Positions 24,001 through 35,238 of a stretch of 64,000 nucleotides of DNA are shown in pieces (position 1 is the first letter of the stretch; the number at the start of each line of letters is the position of its first letter). Position numbers and translations under genes: made by a program. Origin of the DNA: Glycine soja (taxonomy: Eukaryota > Streptophyta > Magnoliopsida > Fabales > Fabaceae); assembly GCF_004193775.1 (NCBI RefSeq), contig NC_041008.1, positions 17,193,731 through 17,257,730 on the forward strand, given 5' to 3'. Under the pieces are notes generated by a model that saw only the letters and a program-made list of their open reading frames with translations, had not been told where the DNA came from and did not search any database.

Positions 24001-25021
24001 GTTGAATGTGTCAATATAGGAGATGATCACATAGCTTGTCTCTGTCTATTTTGTATGAACTTGTTAAACAAGAAACTATGTTGTCAGTGGGTATCATTTC
24101 ATTGATCGCATCTAATTGGCTATGGAATGTAATGATTTGCAGGGACCTTTTGCCTTTTATATGGGGTTCATACCAAATTTTGGACGGCTAGGATCTTGGA
24201 ATGTGATCATGTTTTTAACTCTAGAACAGGTACAAGTTGAATACTTTGTGATAGCTTTCCATTTTTCCTATCTTATTATCTTATCAAGTATCTCATGGAG
24301 TTCTACTTTATTTACCATACTTGTCTGCTGCGGTAGAGGTTAGAAAACCCAAAATTTGCAAAAGCAGTTTTTATTTATTTATTTAATATCAAAGATAGCT
24401 AATGTATTGATAATGGTTTAGTGTAAGTATATTGACAAACTATTATTTGCTTCTTTCAAAGATAAAACCCTTTCTCCAAACTCACTTCTTAACCTTTTCT
24501 AAGGTCAACTTTGGCTTCATATTTCAAAATCCTCACACTTGCGTTGTCCTATCCTATAACTTTCATTATGTGTTAAATTTGACTTAGACGTACATGTCAT
24601 TTAATTTAGTAAACAATTTTGTTAACAATGTGACAGGGATAAAAGTTTTTTTAAGAAAAGTATTCTCTATTTTTATTTTTAAAGTGAAAATTAAAATGAA
24701 ACAATGTTTCTTCTCTTTAAACAACTAATATTATGAAACAAAAAAAGCATATTTTTTGTATACGTTTGGATTTTTTTTGACAAGGTATACGTTTAGATTA
24801 GTATTCAAGAATTTGAGTTTTTGAAAAAAAAATATGATTATTTTCGTAAATTTATTTTATAACATATTAAATCAAATTGTTGATTGACTCTGTTCCTACA
24901 AACATTCTCATAAAACACGTCTTGCTTTAAACTGTTAAATTGGGCTGTTTTGTATCTCATTTGTATCTTTTGTTTCTCGTGACAGGCTAAAAAATTCGTC
25001 AAAAGTTTAGAATCAGCTTGA
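20877..25021 (+). CDS. UCP1: Mitochondrial uncoupling protein (plant UCP1/PUMP type)
   Basis: This inner-mitochondrial-membrane carrier lets protons (and, in plants, amino-acid/dicarboxylate anions) pass, lowering coupling of respiration. Nine exons with GT-AG borders: 20877-20960, 22103-22321, 22423-22501, 22688-22821, 22922-23020, 23113-23217, 23554-23628, 24143-24229, 24986-25021. They give 305 aa, the usual family length. Three mitochondrial-carrier repeats are visible with signatures PLDTAK (aa 33-38), PTDLVK (137-142) and PVDVVK (237-242). The start ([15 protein letters not shown]) matches the plant UCP1 N-terminus as I remember it, and no upstream in-frame ATG is better. Intron 1 (1.1 kb) holds a CT microsatellite and a hAT-like MITE. 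The coding sequence shows no break. Confidence 0.95.
20988..21018 (+). repeat. (TC)n microsatellite
   Basis: A run of about fifteen CT/TC units lies 28 bases after the exon 1 donor of UCP1, inside intron 1. Confidence 0.9.
21532..21695. mobile_element. hAT-like MITE, copy A (UCP1 intron 1)
   Basis: It begins CAAGATTTC and ends AAAACCTTG, so the ends are imperfect inverted repeats that start with CAAG. It is flanked by ATTATTCC at 21524-21531 and 21696-21703, an exact 8-bp duplication. The body aligns with 40608-40767 by eye (GTGATTTT.GC, TTGGACTCTGACCGCAATTGTGGCCA-type block, GCATTTGTNTGCAATTT, ACAATTTAAAACC-type end). An 8-bp duplication is typical of hAT elements. It has no coding capacity. 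Confidence 0.8.
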
Positions 25022-25599
25022 CCTCAAAAAAACTTATCAGTAGAATTTTTTGAGGAGACTCCCCCAAATGCAATGGAAATTGTCAAGTAAAAACTTGTCT
25101 TCATTTTGTTAATTGGAACGTACCAAAACAATTTTTTTTGGGGGGGCGGGGGAATTTGTAGTAATAAATGAGAAGAGCTATGCGATCCCCCTGCAATTTA
25201 AAATTTTATTAGTTGGTTCTGGGGTTGGGCTTGGGCTTGGGCATAGGGACTTCCTTTAAAAGTCCAAGCCTAGCAGTATGTTTCCATATCCAAGTGAAAA
25301 TAAGCTTAGCATATGCTTTTTTTAGTGCAAAATTTTCGTTACAGCACAAGGCACATTGATAAAAAAAAAAAAGTTGTCTTTTAGTTTGACTGAGTTACAA
25401 AATTTTATTTTTGGATAAAATATATTTTATTCGGCTATTCGCTGTATTTTTACCTTTTTTAGTGAAATTTAGTTTTAATCTTTAAAATTCAAATTTTATC
25501 AAATTTAATTTTTGAGTATTACAAAGACAATGATTTTTGTGCCTTTTCACCATAAATATCATATGTGAGGAGGGATAAGAAAATCATGATTCTCTTAAG
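25022..25599 (+). other. UCP1 3' flank
   Basis: This region includes the likely 3' untranslated region (to about 25340) and then AT-rich DNA. I see no gene. ATTCTCTTAAG just before 25600 contains the left target duplication of the next element. Confidence 0.5.
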
Positions 25600-26304
25600 T
25601 AGGCATGGCACCCGCGCGAGGTGAGGGCAGGGAGTACCGTTTTCAGTCCCCGAACCATATTCTGTTTCTCGTCTCCGTTCCGCGGAGTGAGAATCCAGTT
25701 TTGCATTAAAAAATGTTAAAAAATTATTAAAAAAAATACAATTTTTTGTTTTATCTCAATTTTTTAACAATAATAAATTTAATGTTTAATTCTAAGTTTA
25801 AAACATGATTAAAAATATTAAAATAAATCAATAATAACAATAATAAAATTACACAAGCATAAAAGCATCCAAGAAATATCCAAGTACATATTAAATTACA
25901 CAATAAAAACAATAAAACTAGCATAGTATTACAAGTCTTCATACAAGTTTGTATCTTTGGATAACGTTTGTGTAATGTTTTAAGGTTTGTATAATGTTTC
26001 TGTCTTTATAACTTATGAGATATTACTTATATATATGATAATTTTATTTTGTTTTTTATTAGTAAAATATTATATTAATCTTTATATTTATATTATATAT
26101 ATTATAAGTTATGAGGGTATATAAGTAAAATTTTATATAGCGGGGATGCGGGGACCCTGCAGGGCAGGAAGCATAAACCCCGACCCCGAATTAGCTATGG
26201 GGTTTTTCATTCCCTTTCGTGTGGGGAATTTTTCCCTACCTCATGTTCTACAATGGGACAATCTCCACGGGATTCCCGAATTACGGGAAGAATTGTCATG
26301 CATA
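25600..26304. mobile_element. hAT-type non-autonomous element, 705 bp
   Basis: CTCTTAAG at 25592-25599 is repeated exactly at 26305-26312 (8-bp target duplication). The ends are TAGGCATGGCA and, in complement, TATGCATGACA (9 of 11 identical). Both subterminal regions are G/C-rich (GGGGATGCGGGGACC type on the right, CGCGCGAGGTGAGGGC type on the left), and the centre is AT-rich. No transposase is encoded. An 8-bp duplication with short TA-starting inverted ends supports the hAT superfamily. Confidence 0.85.
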
Positions 26305-26312
26305 CTCTTAAG

Positions 26313-27700
26313 TTCAAAGATTAAATTGATGAAAGTTAAAGTATCAAGACCAATATTATTTTTTAATAAAAAGAAATATAAAGACTAGAAACATATTTAA
26401 TTTTAAACTAAAATATATTCTCAGTCACTATATTTTCGGTAAAGTTGGATATTAGTCTCTGTACTTTACTTTTCATCCTGGACCTAAAATTAAATGTCTT
26501 TGTATTTATATTTTTAAACAAACCCTCATTAAAAGGTAATAATAGCAAAAATATAAGAATCTTTCAAAAAAATAGATACATAAGAACTCTTGTAAGTAAA
26601 ATGATTTGTTTTTCTATAAGCATTAAGATCTTTTAATTTTTTGTTTTTTAATCTTTATCTCTAAATTGAATTTGAATGATTTTTTAAAAATAATTTCATA
26701 TTACAATTTAATTCCTTTATTATAAATTTAAATATAATTTGTATCTTAAAAAATGTTTACTTATTATAATTTTAACCATAGTACAATTTATATACTTAAA
26801 AACATTTATTAGTTGCAAATTTTAATTATATAAAAAACATTTTTCCTCCCAAAAATACTAATTTTAAAATATTTATTTATCAACTTTGTTTATAAAACAC
26901 TTGAATATATTTTTTAAAATCTTGGAGGAAACTATATAAAATCGATATTTTTTTATCATTCAAAAAGTATATAATCGACAATGGCAAGATTTTGGGAGAA
27001 AAATAAAAGTAATCAGAATTGCGGTTCATGTAAGAGACTAATTTGCTGAATCATGATATTTCTTAATCCAGTATTTAGTTATCTATTTTTTATTCTAATA
27101 AATTACTATTTACATATAAAAAAATGTTTGCATATAAAAAATATATGTGCATACATATACCAAAGTTATATTAAATATATAAAAAAATCTAACTTTTGGT
27201 TGAACACAAACTATATATGTTACAAACCTTGATTATTATGTTTAATTTCTACGATAAAAAAATTATATCAAATAAATATAATATTATTTCACCTTCTTAT
27301 TAAAACTTACGTGAAAAAATAAATTATTCAGCATATATTGTTCACATATATGTTCAACATATATTCATCCAGAACACAATAAAATACTAACCCGTTTATT
27401 TCAACATATATTATTGAAAAATTTAACATGAATAAATATATTTTTCAGCATATTAACATATATTATTCGGCATATATTTATATAGTTTATAAATCTGATT
27501 TTTTCAGCATATTGAATTTATTTTTGGATTCGTATACTTATTAAAGTTTAATATTTACACACTAAGAAGATTAAAACTATCAAAAATGATTTTACAGTGT
27601 ATCTAATAAACAATTTTTTTCCCGTGCATAATAATTTTTCTCTATTTTATTTATGATAAATAGACTATAAATCTGTTTTTTTTTTTTTGTGATTATTATT
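26313..27700. other. AT-rich intergenic DNA, no gene seen
   Basis: The stretch 27320-27510 contains several copies of 'cagcatatt'/'aacatatatt'-like words in loose tandem. No protein family is recognised in any frame. Confidence 0.5.
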
Positions 27701-27817
27701 GATATTGATTTGTTAGAAGAGGTGGGGGCATATATTGTGAAAACCCTATATCCAATTGGGAGCAGTGATTTGAAAGATTTAGAGAGTTGGGGGAAGAAGA
27801 AGAAGTGTGATTGAAAC

Positions 27818-30800
27818 ATGCTTCAGATTCGGCTTAGTAAGGCTCCTGCATCAGAAGGTTCGGCAGGGTTGAAGCTGTCGCCGGTTGAGACTGTTACAGT
27901 TGCGTGCCCCGATCATCTTGTCCTTGCTGATCTTCCAGTTGCAAAGGGCATTGGCGCCGCCACTGTTGCCTCCCTTGTTAAGACTTTGGGCCGTAGATCT
28001 CGCCGCCAGCTTGGCGAGCGAGTCCATTTCTGTGTTCGCTGTGATTTCCCGATCGCTGTTTATGGACGCCTGGTAACTACTTATGCGTGGTAGCATGTTT
28101 TTCAGTTGAGATTTCTGCTTGTTAGGTGCCTTTGATCATGATAGGATCTAACTTGTTTGGTTCCGATTTAGCTTTTTCGTTTTGGATTTGTTTCAAAAGT
28201 GCTTTTTTTTTATAATATATATATATATATTATTTTTGGTGTAGTCTCAGCCTGTGTCTTCTTTTAAAAATATAATGCAAGAAAGAGCAAAGGAAATTAT
28301 TCAAGAGAGTTTGCTAGCTGAAATGCTGAATGGTTATTAAGTGGAAACTTTTCGTATACATATAATTCTTTGACCAGATCTTTCATGTGAATATAAGTTG
28401 TGTTATATTGCTATGATTATGAATGGGCTTCTTTTTTTTGCTATATAGGTTTATCATCCACCTCTTAGTATATTCCCATAATGTGATGTAATTTTGGTTT
28501 TATTCTTTAGCATTTCTTCATGGCACTCTGGTTATTAATTGATGCCATTGCATTTTTTTTTTATCTGGAATCGCTTGCAAATAACAAAAAATATCTTATA
28601 AATGCATCCAAAGACATTTTTTCCTATCTAATATGTTTGCATTTTAGGGTTCTAGATGTAAAACATGCTTTCAGAGACAGACCTGTTTAGTTACATGGCC
28701 GACATGCTTAAATTTGCATAGTGTTTGTCTTTTTCTCACCAAAATTGTGCTAAAACAACAGTCTTATCCTACTAGGGGAGGTTGATTACATGAATCATGA
28801 GATTATTCACCATGCTATTGAGGTATTATGCACCATGAGATCCCTTTTAATAATGCCCTCCAATGTCCTTGGTCTCCCTCTATCCCTTTCATAGAGATAA
28901 AAACCATACAATTTGCTCTCTTCACCAATGTCTCCAGTAGTTTTCTTTGCACATGTACAAAGTACATTAACTAATTTTCTGTCATATTTGCCTTGATAGT
29001 TGTCCTACATACCAATATCTTCTCATTTACAATCATTCCAAATTTGGTCCTTTCTTTTGTTGCAATTCATTAATCTTAACATTATCATTTTTGCTACTCT
29101 TACTTTTTTCTCGTCACTTCAAAGGCTAACCTTCACTACCATAAAATATAGCTAGTCATTTAGCATTATGATACTATACTTTGAACTTGGTAGGTACTTT
29201 GTGGTCACAAATAACTTTCAATGTCTTTCTCCATTGCATGTTTTAACTACCCAACTTGTATGCTTTGTGTGACATGTTCATTAATTTCTCCATAATTTTG
29301 TAATGTTGATCCAAATACTTAGAAAGGTATGGTCTTCCTCTTCAACTCAGTTTCAGAAATGGGATGTTTGCCCATCGGATATGAATTCTCTGTTACTGTC
29401 CGATGCTTTAGGCATCACTCATTCTAAATAGTAGTTGTCTTTCCTTTGTTACCACATAAAACAAATATTTAGAAAGCTATGAGATTTTTTCTAATTTTTA
29501 CCTCCCAAGTCATTTTAACCACTGAAAATGTGCTAGAACCAGTTAAATATATCTTGAGGTTTGCTTACAATAAATTTAACAGATTTATGGTTTTGCAGAG
29601 CCCTTGTGAGCATGCCTTTTGTCTGGATTGTGCTAGAAGTGATTCAATGTGCTACCTGTAAGGATAGTTCTTATCTTCAGACTGTAAATCAAAGAACACC
29701 AGTGGCTTTTGGATCATAATGTTTGCTTAGTACTAACTGTATGTTTTAACATTTAACTAATTGTTTGGGTTCATATAGGACTTCACTTTGGATCCTAATA
29801 TTTGCTTAGTACTTACTTTAGGAGTGGTTTCATCCTAACTAAATGTCTTTCACATATTAACTAAGTTGAAGTTGACCTGCATATGCCTTTCAATTTTCAA
29901 GCATGAGGTGCATTGTAAAGTTATATTTCTAAAGGTTGCATTAAACCTATTCTTTTTATTTGATTTTCATGAATTTGATATTACTTTTAAGTTCTATGGG
30001 AATCTGATTTTAGAATTAAGAATTCATTGTTTAAATATTTTGTAAGCACCTCTTGCTCACACATCATTTGCACCTAATATGGGGTTGGTAGGCGGGCATA
30101 TTTTGATTTGTACATTTATGTGGGGGCAGCTGCACATAATTCAAACTCGGCCAGCTTAAATAGGTTTGAATGATGTGCATGCAAGCAGTTTGTAGCAATA
30201 CTTTTGCAATAGCAGAGATGCTAGAAATATTTAAATAAGCATGGAAGAGATGTCTAAGTGTCTTTATTTATTCATTTTTACTGTTTGCCTTGTATTTTGG
30301 TAACTTGAGGAGTGAGATATGTCCACTGCTAGATAAAACCACTGCTAGATAAAACCATTCATGGTAGTACCAACTCTATGGCCAATTGGTTTAGTGTTCG
30401 GTTCTTACTGCTCCCATTATTTGAATTAAAAATTGAATTTTAACACTAGTCAAGGTGGGCTTGTGTATAGTTTACACTTCAAGTTCAAAGACTTGTGTGT
30501 GAGGAGGCATGTTGGGTATAAAACTGTTCGTGTGCTTTTTTTACCCAATGGCTTAAGCTTTCGTGATGGTTGGTTCATAAGACTTTATTATTGACCCATG
30601 GGAATTTGTTTGTCAATTAATAGCTTCCCGTGTCAAGTATAAAAGTTCTCTTTTTTTTATAGTATCTAATGTTAATGTAAAAAAAATGGTTTCCTTGGAA
30701 CACAGGTGTGATGATCGAATCCAGAAGATTCAAACAATAAAAATGATGGAAGGAATCCTCATTTGTGCAGCTCCTCACTGTCTCAAGTCTTTCTTGAAGA

Positions 30801-31711
30801 AAGCTGATTTTGAATCTCATATCCAAGACAGCCACGCCAGCCTTCTTCGACCCAATGCAGATAAAGAAGATGGAAATGAGTCGGAGGCACAGAGTGTTAG
30901 GCAATCGACAGCCTCAGATTCCACTGCTCGAGGTCCCCAAAGACCAGTTTTTTCTCCTGGTTCAAATTCCCAGCAACATGATCTGGAAGAGAAATCTCGT
31001 AGACAGACACCTAGAGAGCAACCACCTTCAAGGCAAACCATGCAGCCAAAGCCACCATATTATAGTCAACAACAACACCCTTCCGATACCATGTCTGGCT
31101 CTGTTGGAGGTGGACAACAGGGCTTTCATCAACAAAGTTTTGACATACAGCATCCCCCACAAGAATCTTCCCAGTTTGCTGACAGACAACAAGCAGTTGG
31201 TCCAGAGACCCCATTTCCTGAGTATCCAACAATGCACCCAGCACAACCTTCCAATGTTCCCTCACTGGTTACTTCAAACCCAATGCTGAACCCTCCCATG
31301 CCATTTGGTTATCCCCCATACCCAAACGAACGAGCTCAGCCATTTTATGGTGCTCCATATGATATGCCTAGGCAGGACTCGGGTTCTGATATAGGTGGGG
31401 ACCAAAGTTCATTACTGGGTTTCCCACAAGGTGTCCCAAGTGGCCCAAATTTTCCAGGAAATTATCTCCAGCCCTGGAATTCAGGAATGGGTGGTGTGCC
31501 TTTTGAACAAGCGCAGGGTGGTATGGTCGTGGATCCAAGGGAGGGCAAAGGTATATTGGCACCACAGCCCATGCCCCTCCCACCGCCACCTCCACCTCCA
31601 TCCCACATGTCACATGGGAAACAGAACTACTATTCTGGGGAGGTTGGGCATGATGGTCAGGGTTATGGGTGGCAGCATGATAACCGTGATAACTTTGGTA
31701 ACCAAGTCTAG
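27818..31711 (+). CDS. HAKAI: HAKAI-type RING E3 ubiquitin ligase
   Basis: It is a homologue of the E3 ligase that belongs to the plant m6A mRNA-methylation writer complex. Exons are 27818-28072, 29599-29657 and 30706-31711, giving 439 aa. A C3HC4 RING is complete once the exons are joined: C72, C75, C88, H90, C93, C96, C103, C106. The middle exon carries most of it. A C2H2-type finger follows (C125-X4-C130-X12-H143-X4-H148, ending FESHIQDSH). The rest is a long low-complexity Gln/Pro/Gly/Met tail (about aa 170-439) with a nine-Pro run near the C-terminus. The start follows GAAAC and is the first ATG of the frame. Intron 1 (1.5 kb) hosts an antisense LINE fragment. The gene is intact as far as I can read. 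Confidence 0.92.
28207..28233 (+). repeat. (TA)n microsatellite in HAKAI intron 1
   Basis: A short TA run follows a T tract. Confidence 0.7.
28790..29400 (-). mobile_element. LINE (L1-type) reverse-transcriptase C-terminal fragment, antisense
   Basis: Read on the minus strand from about 29370, broken frames give words typical of the end of plant L1 ORF2. In order these are STLQNYGEI, WRKTLKVICDHKVPTKFK, MLYGSE, VRVAKMIMLRLMN, KRKDQIWND, and RDRGRPRTLEGIIKRDLM, ending near 28800. Several stops and frameshifts interrupt them. This is a dead 5'-truncated copy lying in intron 1 of the HAKAI gene in the opposite orientation to the gene. Confidence 0.75.
30365..30525 (+). repeat. Possible dispersed repeat in HAKAI intron 2
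   Basis: The segment 'ggccaattggtttagtgttcgg' followed by a 'caagttcaaagacttgtgtg' block looks like a dispersed legume repeat, possibly SINE- or LTR-derived. The evidence is pattern memory only. Confidence 0.25.
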
Positions 31712-33960
31712 TAGTGAGGTTTCCAACAGATACTTTCTTGGATTAGGTTTAGTTACTTCCGAGGATGTTTTTACTAGCATATTTGTCCTCATGCATCATT
31801 CAAATCTCTAAACAGCTATTAAACTATTTTACTTTTGGTCCAATTTCTATTTGTATATTTCAATCGATTTTTGAGTTTTTCCATTATCATTTTCCTTAGG
31901 TAATGGAAAGTTTTATGTCTTGTTTGGTAGTAGAATAACAATATAAGATAACAAGAATCGGAATGAAATGTCTTTCCAAGACAATATTCGGTACATTAAT
32001 TATTTTTTCAATAAATTACTATTAAAATTTAAAACAATATTTTATTAGTTAAATTAGTTTTTAAGAAAGTTTTAAATTAAAGGTTTCAAACTTTGGAATT
32101 GGATGTTTATAGTTTTTAAATTATTAGTAAAATATTTGCAATTCATTAAGAACTAAGAAGTTTCAGTTCAAATGAGACTGAATTAGCAGACCACCAAACA
32201 TAGCGACGTATTTTGACTTTCATTAACTTTTTCTTCCCCATCAGTTCAAGTTTTTCTCTTAGCTTCCGATTTAAGAAAACATTACACAATATAAACACTC
32301 AACCATATTGATAATACATATCTTTTTATACTTTTAAATATTTTCTTTTAGTTCATATTTTTTTTAATTTTTAATTAAATTAATTATGTAGAGATTATAA
32401 CTTTAAATGTTTTTCCTTCTTTTTAGTTCTTATAAATATTTTTTTCCTGAACATTTCCCTAAATTTATGTTATATTTTCTTAAATTTAAAAGCATTGTTG
32501 CAATATATGAATATTTGCTGAGTATAATAGAGAACACGATCTATGTTGCTAATAAATTCAATTTATTACGATATCTTGTGGGTATAAGTTGCCTTTTATG
32601 AAGTTGTTACTTTGATAATTAAAAAAGTAAGTAAAAGAAGGCACTGGAACAGCAGGCACGTGTACGGAGAAGATGAGCACAACTATACAAACACACATTA
32701 ACCGTTCTAATCTATCCAGTAGTGATGCTGGTCAGAGACATTCTTATATCCGAATATAAATTATTTAATATTTTAGAAGGGTATTTAAATTTTTAAAAGA
32801 CACATAATTTATAAAAATTAAAATATTTGAAAATTTAATTTAACTAATAAAATTTTATTTTGCTATAATAGTGTAGATGTTTTTAAGACATTATGATAGT
32901 GTAAAAAATTAAATTTATCCCAAATTTAAAATTTATTAAACCAAAAAAAATTAAATTTAAATTTTCATTAAAATATTATGATAGTGTAAAAATTTGATAA
33001 ACTTTTGAGTGTCTTAGTTTTTGGTTAAAATTGATTTTAGCGCATATAATTTTATCTCAATACATTTTAATCCTATCCAATATTTACTCTATTGAATAAT
33101 ATTAGTGTTACTTTTAGATAATAATAGATGATGATAGTGGTGATTGTGATTGTGATGATGATAATGGTGACAACAAAGCAGTGATGACAATAATGACCAC
33201 AATGAAAATAATTATGATAATAATACCACTAATGGTGATGACAATAAAGGGAGATGACAACTATCATATTATATTATTTTTTAACTCAACTATCTCTTAA
33301 TAAAATAATATATTATAAGTTAGCCAATAAGATAAGTAAATCTTTTTCCTTAGTGCATCATGATTAAAACAAGATATAATAAGTATTTTATCTTATTAAT
33401 ATCATAGTTACTTAATGGATGTAACTCAATTAACAACATATGTTAAGTTTATGGGAATGACTTAGTTTGCTTCTTGCAAAATATATCCTTAGGAATGGAG
33501 AATAAACTTTAAGTCTAATTAAGCTTGAGACTGAGAATTAATTCCAGAAAAATTTGTGGTAATACATGGAATTCCAATTGATGAGCCAAAAACTTAATTA
33601 TAATAATTATAAAAAAAATATCATATCATGACCACCAAATATGCCTTAAGTTCTATAAAGAGAGATGAAATTCAACAAGTAAGACCAAAACTATTGTTTT
33701 TAGGATGTAATAACAAATCAAAGTTAACATAAAATTGAAGAATCTAAAACATAATTCCATTAAAAAAAGAATACAATTGCCCAACAATATACTATTTATT
33801 ATCTAATAAGGTTGCTTATTTATATAGTAATTACTTTAAAAATTAAATTTAGAATCATTTTTAATTCAATTACAACATAAAATTTTTCAATCACATCGCA
33901 TAAAATAAATAAACCCTCAAATTTAATAATAAATAGGTCGACTTAAAATTTCCATAGCTT
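31712..33960. other. HAKAI 3' flank and AT-rich intergenic DNA
   Basis: The first ~200 bp are likely 3' untranslated sequence. I see no gene in the rest. A GATGAT/GTGATG-type triplet-like tract lies at 33120-33260. Confidence 0.5.
33120..33260 (+). repeat. Imperfect GAT/GTGAT-type tandem tract
   Basis: About 140 bp are built of ATGATGATAGTGGTGATTG-like words with interspersed ACAATAATG. This is an old, decayed trinucleotide-rich microsatellite. Confidence 0.6.
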
Positions 33961-33974
33961 TATGTGTATAGTGT

Positions 33975-35238
33975 AACATGTTGTGTTGTGTGACTTGCAC
34001 TAAGTATTGCCTCCATCACTTTGGTGGTGTTTGGCTCTTTCCTTTGAACAACAAAACTCCAATCTCTTTCCTTTGCCTTCCACTCCCCTGCAACAAACAA
34101 CAACTTTTTCCTTTTCCTCTTCTCTTCTCTTTCATTGACGATCTCTACGAAGCTATTTCACTCAAACATACCCATTATATCGCACATTCTCTTTCTCTCA
34201 CCATTAGATCTGATTAGATTGCACTTAGTCCTCTCTTTCTCTCCCTCTGTCTGGATCTTCAACTTCTCCCTGGTAATTTTCCTTCAAAACTCCCCTCCCC
34301 CTTTTGCTCCTAGAGAATGGAGTTTAGTCTCCTTAATTTCAGGAGCTTGTTTAATGAGTTCTGAATGAATTGTTTATGGTTTCTTTTGATTGTGGGAATT
34401 TGAAACTCTTGCTCAATGTTGCTTGAATTTTGTGAAACTGGGGATTAGTTAAGTAACTTAAATGGGTTCATGACAAGATTTGTTTTTTAGCTTCTTTCTT
34501 TCTTTCTTTCTTTTGAATCGAGATAAAGTTGTTGTCTTCTCTCACTCTTTTTTCGAATTCCCTTTCTGGGTCTTGTTGATTTTGTCTCTTTATTTCCTTA
34601 TTGAGTGTTGGTTTTTGTGATCTTATTCTGGGTTTCTTGTGTTTTTGGTTCTGTTTTTAGATTTTTCTGATTTGGGGGACTGAGTTTGAAGGGGAAACAT
34701 GGCTGCTTCTTCGGCATCTCTTGCTGGTGCTTCTGCTTCGGATTTTCTGAGGAGTTCAACCAGCAGTTTCAATGGTGTTCCTTTGAGAACCTTGGGGAAG
34801 GGAAAGTTGGTTTTGAAGAGGAGGATTTTACAGTTGCTGCTAAGCTGAGGAAGGTGAAGAAGCATGAATATCTTTGGCCTGCTAACCCTGATCCCAATGT
34901 GAAAGGTGAGGTGCTGAGCCACCTTTCCCAGTTCAAGCCACTCAAGGAGAAGCCAAAGCCTGTCACTTTGGATTTTGAAAAGCCTCTTGTTGATCTGCAA
35001 AAGAAGATCATTGATGTAACTTCTAACTTACTCTCTCAGTGTGTTGTGTTGGTGTGTGCTTTGTTTGCTTGAGTGAGAATGAATATGTTGTAATTGTCTG
35101 ATTCATGGAGGTTGTGCTGAATGCTAATGGGCTAATAGGAATGGTATTTATGGATGGAAACAGGTGCGGAAGATGGCGAACGAAACTGGACAGGACTTCA
35201 GTGATCAGATTCTCTTATTGGAAACTAAGTACCAGCAG
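33975..35238 (+). pseudogene. Truncated accA-like pseudogene (plastid acetyl-CoA carboxylase carboxyltransferase alpha)
   Basis: The family subunit transfers the carboxyl group from biotin to acetyl-CoA in plastid fatty-acid synthesis. This copy keeps an apparent 5' leader with an intron (34273-34660) and a start at 34699 with a Ser/Ala-rich transit-peptide beginning. Exon 1 runs to 35015. Exon 2 is 35164-35238 and ends TKYQQ before a GT donor. In exon 1 the frame shifts by one missing base after LVLKRR (about 34820), so the KLRKVKKHEY..ANPDPN segment is out of frame with the start. No further exon follows before DET2, so the whole catalytic crotonase-like region is missing. Only about the first 130 residues of a roughly 700-residue protein are present. 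Introns are kept, so it arose by DNA duplication, not by retroposition. Confidence 0.88.
34494..34514 (+). repeat. (TTTC)n microsatellite
   Basis: About five TTTC units lie in the apparent 5'-leader intron of the accA-like pseudogene. Confidence 0.8.

Noticed and set aside
27320..27510. Repeated 'cagcatatt'/'catatatt' words as a possible satellite
   Set aside because: Spacing is irregular and the words are simple AT-rich sequence. There is no clear unit.
30810..31811. Several long frames in other phases over HAKAI exon 3
   Set aside because: They are shadow frames over the low-complexity Gln/Pro/Gly tail of HAKAI. The RING-linked frame is the real one.
33120..33260. Possible CRISPR-like or tRNA-like repeat array
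   Set aside because: The repeats are irregular, have no spacers of fixed length, and the window is eukaryotic nuclear DNA. This is a decayed microsatellite.
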